From Haloferacaceae archaeon PL-Br10_E2g29 (lineage in GTDB: Archaea > Halobacteriota > Halobacteria > Halobacteriales > Haloferacaceae): DNA of 16,246 nucleotides. Shown here piece after piece: positions 13,752 through 16,246 of this stretch. The stretch lies in NCBI GenBank assembly GCA_001563965.1, contig LKMS01000011.1:1-16246 (forward strand), given 5' to 3'. The position numbers were made by a program, and so were the translations under genes. The notes under the pieces are model-generated. The model was not told the origin of the DNA, ran no database searches, and worked only from the letters and a program-made list of their open reading frames with translations. The stretch's first letter is position 1; each line of letters begins with the position of its first letter.

Positions 13752-15062
13752 CTACAGCGGCCCTTCGCTCGTGAGTGCGCTCCCTGCGGCCTGTCGTCGA
13801 CCCACCTCGAAGACAATCAGTGCGCCGCCAGTGACGAGTCCGCCTGCCACCGCGAAGGCGACGAGATAGCTCATGGCGCCGAGCCAGCCTCCGAGAATAC
13901 TCCCCACACCGCCCGCAAACGCCGTGAGCGCGGCGTACACGCCGAGTGCTTCACCGCGAATCACCCGCGGGGCCAACTGTGTGACGAGCGTCCCAGCCGT
14001 GACGGCAATAACGGCCCATGAGAGGCCAATTACCACGAACAGTCCCGCAAACACGCCGCTGCCGACCGTCGACACGCCCAACAGGAGTCCGCCGAGCGCG
14101 ACAGCCGGGAGCGCCACAGCGCGACCGAGGAGACCAATCACCTGCAGGCGTGTCACGCTGTAGGCCGCAGCCAGTCGCCCGGCGGCGCCGAAAAAGACTG
14201 CCGCGGCGAGGCTGTTGATTACGTAAAAAACGAAGATGGCGTCCGAACTGAATCCGGTGTCGGTCAGAAAGACGGGCAGTGGCGCGAAAAACGCCGCAAA
14301 GCCGGCGAAGACGACGAACACCGCAAGAAAGTACAGCGCGAGCAACGGGGTAAAACGGTCGCTAAACTTGCTCGGCCGGAGGTCGCGAAAGTCAACGCGG
14401 GTCGGCGTAAACGGAAACGTCGCGCTCCGGACGCTGAACCGGTCGGCACGGTTGAGCGCGCGTCGCAGTCGGCTACCCGAGGGCACCGAATGCGGCACGT
14501 TATCGGGCGGTAGATACCGAATGCCGACGAGCAGGCCGAGTGCGCCACACACGCTGAGCAGGAACATGAAGCTGGTGAGAACCGCATCCTGCGAAATCAC
14601 TACCCCGATGAGTCCGGTCCATCCCGCCCCGAGCACGAGGCCGACCGCCCAGCCGATTCCCTGATACTTGTTGAGCCGGCCAATCGCGGTACTCCACTGG
14701 TTTTCAGGCACGTCAGTGACCACAAGCAACGTCACGACGGGCGTCCCGGCGGCAAACGCGAACCACAACAGCCCGTTGAGCACGATCACGAGCCAAATTG
14801 CGGTCGTAAACGGAATTACGGCCAACACTGCCGCAACGAGGACGAGCATACTCAACACCAGTCCGCGGCGTCGACCCGTTCGGTCTGCCAGTCGGCCAAA
14901 CAACAGCGCGCCGGGAACGCCGACGAACGCCGCAACCGCCGCGAGAATGCCGAGAATAACCGATCCGCCGCCGAGCGAAACGAGATACAGCGGAACGATC
15001 AACGAGCCGCCACCGAAGGCGACTGATCCGAGTCCCCACGCATAGAGCCAACGCTGTGTCAT
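13752..15062 (-). CDS. major facilitator superfamily transporter
   Basis: A 436-residue MFS permease with about 12 membrane helices in two bundles. The signature motif A lies between helices 2 and 3 (about 56-66, GRLADRTGRRR). A long, Arg-rich cytoplasmic loop (about 184-236) separates the halves, and a C-terminal copy of the motif region is weak. Helix 5 has GIGWAVGLVLGAGWTG, a glycine-rich pattern that resembles motif C of drug-export antiporters, but the substrate cannot be told from sequence. A start at TTG 15077 is possible in frame, but ATG 15062 matches the TATA box at 15084-15090 and gives a normal short N-terminus (MTQRWLYAWG). The zinc-ribbon regulator lies just downstream. Confidence 0.88.
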   Translation of the reverse strand: MTQRWLYAWGLGSVAFGGGSLIVPLYLVSLGGGSVILGILAAVAAFVGVPGALLFGRLADRTGRRRGLVLSMLVLVAAVLAVIPFTTAIWLVIVLNGLLWFAFAAGTPVVTLLVVTDVPENQWSTAIGRLNKYQGIGWAVGLVLGAGWTGLIGVVISQDAVLTSFMFLLSVCGALGLLVGIRYLPPDNVPHSVPSGSRLRRALNRADRFSVRSATFPFTPTRVDFRDLRPSKFSDRFTPLLALYFLAVFVVFAGFAAFFAPLPVFLTDTGFSSDAIFVFYVINSLAAAVFFGAAGRLAAAYSVTRLQVIGLLGRAVALPAVALGGLLLGVSTVGSGVFAGLFVVIGLSWAVIAVTAGTLVTQLAPRVIRGEALGVYAALTAFAGGVGSILGGWLGAMSYLVAFAVAGGLVTGGALIVFEVGRRQAAGSALTSEGPL

Positions 15063-15083
15063 AATCGATCGACTCAATTCAGC

Positions 15084-15090
15084 TATTTAT
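15084..15090 (-). promoter_or_regulatory. TATA box for the MFS transporter gene
   Basis: On the minus strand this reads ATAAATA, within CATAAATAGC, centred about 25 bases before ATG 15062. It is among the best TATA boxes here and separates the transporter from the upstream rpoE'-spt4-kinase cluster, whose last stop is at 15101. Confidence 0.6.
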
Positions 15091-15100
15091 GCGTGTTTTT

Positions 15101-15664
15101 TCAGCTCTCAAGCGTCGCCAACGCGGCAGCCGTGTCGCCCTCGAACCGTTCGAGCAGCCGGCGGGCTTCGGCAGTCGACGACTCGGTGACCGCCACGTGG
15201 ACCATCCCCTCACCGGGTTGGCCGTAGACGACGCTGGAGCCGACGGGCGCGGCAACGATGGCAGGCAGGGTGGCGAGGTCTTCCTCGCCATTGACCCGGA
15301 TCACGACGGGTTCGGGGTTCGACAGGCCGTCGCGAAGCGCCAACAGGAGCTGTTCGGAGAGTGTGGCGGCCGGGTTGTCAACGCGGATTTCGGGGCCGTC
15401 GTGCGCCGAGAGCGTTGTTTTGAGGTCGCCATCGATCGGCTCGCGCTCGGTTTTGCCGTCGATGACGCTGATTTCTGGTTGTCGATCTGCCGAAAGAAGG
15501 TGTGCGGTGACCACGTCGCCAACGGCGATCAGCGGCGCCTCGAACGCCGGCTCAATGTCGTCGTCAACGCGGTCGACTTCGGCGAGCAGTTCGCTCGTGT
15601 CGGTGTACACCGGGCCGAGCGGATCTTTGAACGCCGAGCGCAACGAATCGGGAAGCGAGAGCAT
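15101..15664 (-). CDS. GTP-dependent dephospho-CoA kinase
   Basis: A 187-residue member of the archaeal GTP-dependent dephospho-CoA kinase family (formerly DUF359), which phosphorylates the ribose 3'-OH of dephospho-CoA with GTP, the last step of CoA synthesis. It is unrelated to bacterial CoaE. Conserved blocks visible: VGDVV (48-52), VIDGKTER (67-74, the family's most recognisable motif), RVDNPAATLS (94-103), VNGEEDLATLP (124-134) and YGQPGEG (147-153). Length is normal for the family. It starts one base after the spt4 stop, so it is probably translated from the same message. The rpoE'-spt4-kinase order is common in archaea. No damage seen. Confidence 0.93.
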   Translation of the reverse strand: MLSLPDSLRSAFKDPLGPVYTDTSELLAEVDRVDDDIEPAFEAPLIAVGDVVTAHLLSADRQPEISVIDGKTEREPIDGDLKTTLSAHDGPEIRVDNPAATLSEQLLLALRDGLSNPEPVVIRVNGEEDLATLPAIVAAPVGSSVVYGQPGEGMVHVAVTESSTAEARRLLERFEGDTAAALATLES

Positions 15665-15665
15665 C

Positions 15666-15863
15666 TTACCGGACCTTGAGCGCGTAGCTACCGGGCTCGG
15701 TGACTTTCATCTCGGTGGCAATCTCGCTCTGTTCGGGGTGCGGAATGGCGACGTACCCCGCCCAGTCCTCGGTCAGACTCGACGAGCCACACTTCTCGCA
15801 GGTCTGGCTGTCTGGCTCGTTGACGAAGTGACACTCCCGGCAGGCCAACCGCTTTTTTGCCAT
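15666..15863 (-). CDS. spt4: transcription elongation factor Spt4 (RpoE'')
   Basis: A 65-residue Spt4 homologue. The N-terminal zinc finger has C8-x2-C11 and C22-x2-C25 (LACRECHF, TCEKCG); the C-terminal part ends in a short beta segment, GSYALKVR. In archaea Spt4 binds the NGN domain of Spt5, and the pair raises RNA polymerase processivity. The ATG (15863-15861) shares one base with the rpoE' stop codon TGA (15865-15863), an overlap that implies translational coupling. A longer in-frame start at 15920 would lie inside rpoE'; MAKKRLAC is the family's usual N-terminus. Confidence 0.95.
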   Translation of the reverse strand: MAKKRLACRECHFVNEPDSQTCEKCGSSSLTEDWAGYVAIPHPEQSEIATEMKVTEPGSYALKVR

Positions 15864-16246
15864 CAGGAGCCCTCCGAGGTGGCTTCCTGCTTGCGGCGGG
15901 CGCGGCCGCGTTCGAGCCACTGATGTTTGCCGAGGCCGGGCTGTTTGGCCGTTAGGCCGATTTTCGAATCACGCGGATTGCGTTCGTCGATGCTTTTGGT
16001 GACGATTCGGACCCGAACCGGGTCGTCGACGCCGAGCGTTTCGTTCGATTCCGTCGAGGCAAGCTGTTGGTTCTCGCCGTCGAACGCGAGATACTCATCG
16101 GAGATCTGTGAGACGTGCAACAACCCATCGACCGGGCCGATGCCGACGAACGCGCCGAACTCGACGACTTCGACGACGGTGCCGTCGGCAACCTCCTGCA
16201 TTGCGGGATCGAACGTGATCGCGTCGAACTCCGCCTCGTAGTAGAC
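15863..16246 (-). CDS. rpoE1: RNA polymerase subunit RpoE' (Rpo7), C-terminal part, cut by window edge
   Basis: The last 127 codons of RpoE' (the archaeal counterpart of eukaryotic Rpb7) are visible; the N-terminal domain lies beyond the right edge. The visible part is the S1/OB-fold RNA-binding domain: VVEVVEFGAFVGIGPVDGLLHVSQISDEY (in pieces, about 24-52), followed by RVRIVTKSIDERN and SKIGLTAKQPGLGKH, a conserved archaeal C-terminus. It pairs with subunit F (Rpo4) to form the polymerase stalk. An in-frame ATG at 16201 is internal and not a start. The tail (110-127) is Arg-rich then acidic. Confidence 0.94.
   Translation of the reverse strand, partial: VYYEAEFDAITFDPAMQEVADGTVVEVVEFGAFVGIGPVDGLLHVSQISDEYLAFDGENQQLASTESNETLGVDDPVRVRIVTKSIDERNPRDSKIGLTAKQPGLGKHQWLERGRARRKQEATSEGS

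Noticed and set aside
1..16246. CRISPR array, insertion sequence, integrase site or tRNA
   Set aside because: I saw no regularly spaced repeats, transposase or recombinase motifs, terminal repeats or cloverleaf-like sequence on either strand. Composition is uniform apart from the A/T-rich spacer near 9.5 kb.

Overview
The window reads as ordinary chromosomal DNA of a halophilic archaeon (class Halobacteria). The proteins are strongly acidic (long Asp/Glu runs, few Lys), GC is high with marked GC bias at third codon positions, and most genes have an A/T-rich TATA-like element about 25-30 bases before the start codon with almost no leader. Families typical of haloarchaea or archaea appear throughout: RpoE'/Spt4, GTP-dependent dephospho-CoA kinase, archaeal AlaRS with an N-terminal zinc region, an archaeal pilin N-terminus, and a J-domain/plant-type ferredoxin fusion. 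I could not assign a genus.

Layout, left to right. At the left edge is the start of a 7Fe-type ferredoxin gene (-), followed by a GMP-synthase-like glutamine amidotransferase (-), a J-domain/[2Fe-2S] ferredoxin fusion (+) and alanyl-tRNA synthetase (-). An M29 aminopeptidase (+) diverges from alaS. At 6.1-9.4 kb is a cell-surface block: a small type IV pilin-like protein (-), a secreted coiled-coil plus beta-domain protein (-), and divergent from it a membrane-anchored protein with an outside domain, one transmembrane helix and a cytoplasmic winged HTH (+). An A/T-rich spacer of about 250 bp with an inverted repeat precedes four plus-strand genes, each apparently with its own promoter: a short polyprenyl synthetase, a four-helix membrane protein, an acidic HEAT-repeat protein and an Hsp31/DJ-1-like protein. 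The right end is all minus strand: a small HTH/zinc-ribbon regulator, an MFS transporter, and the compact cluster rpoE'-spt4-GTP-dependent dephospho-CoA kinase, with rpoE' cut by the window edge.

Functionally the window mixes housekeeping (tRNA charging, transcription, CoA and isoprenoid synthesis, peptide turnover) with two less routine elements: the J-domain/ferredoxin fusion, and the secreted-protein/membrane-HTH pair, which looks like a possible envelope-to-transcription signalling unit. I see no RNA genes, CRISPR arrays, insertion sequences, attachment sites or replication origin. The only gene-free stretch above 300 bases is 1019-1377.
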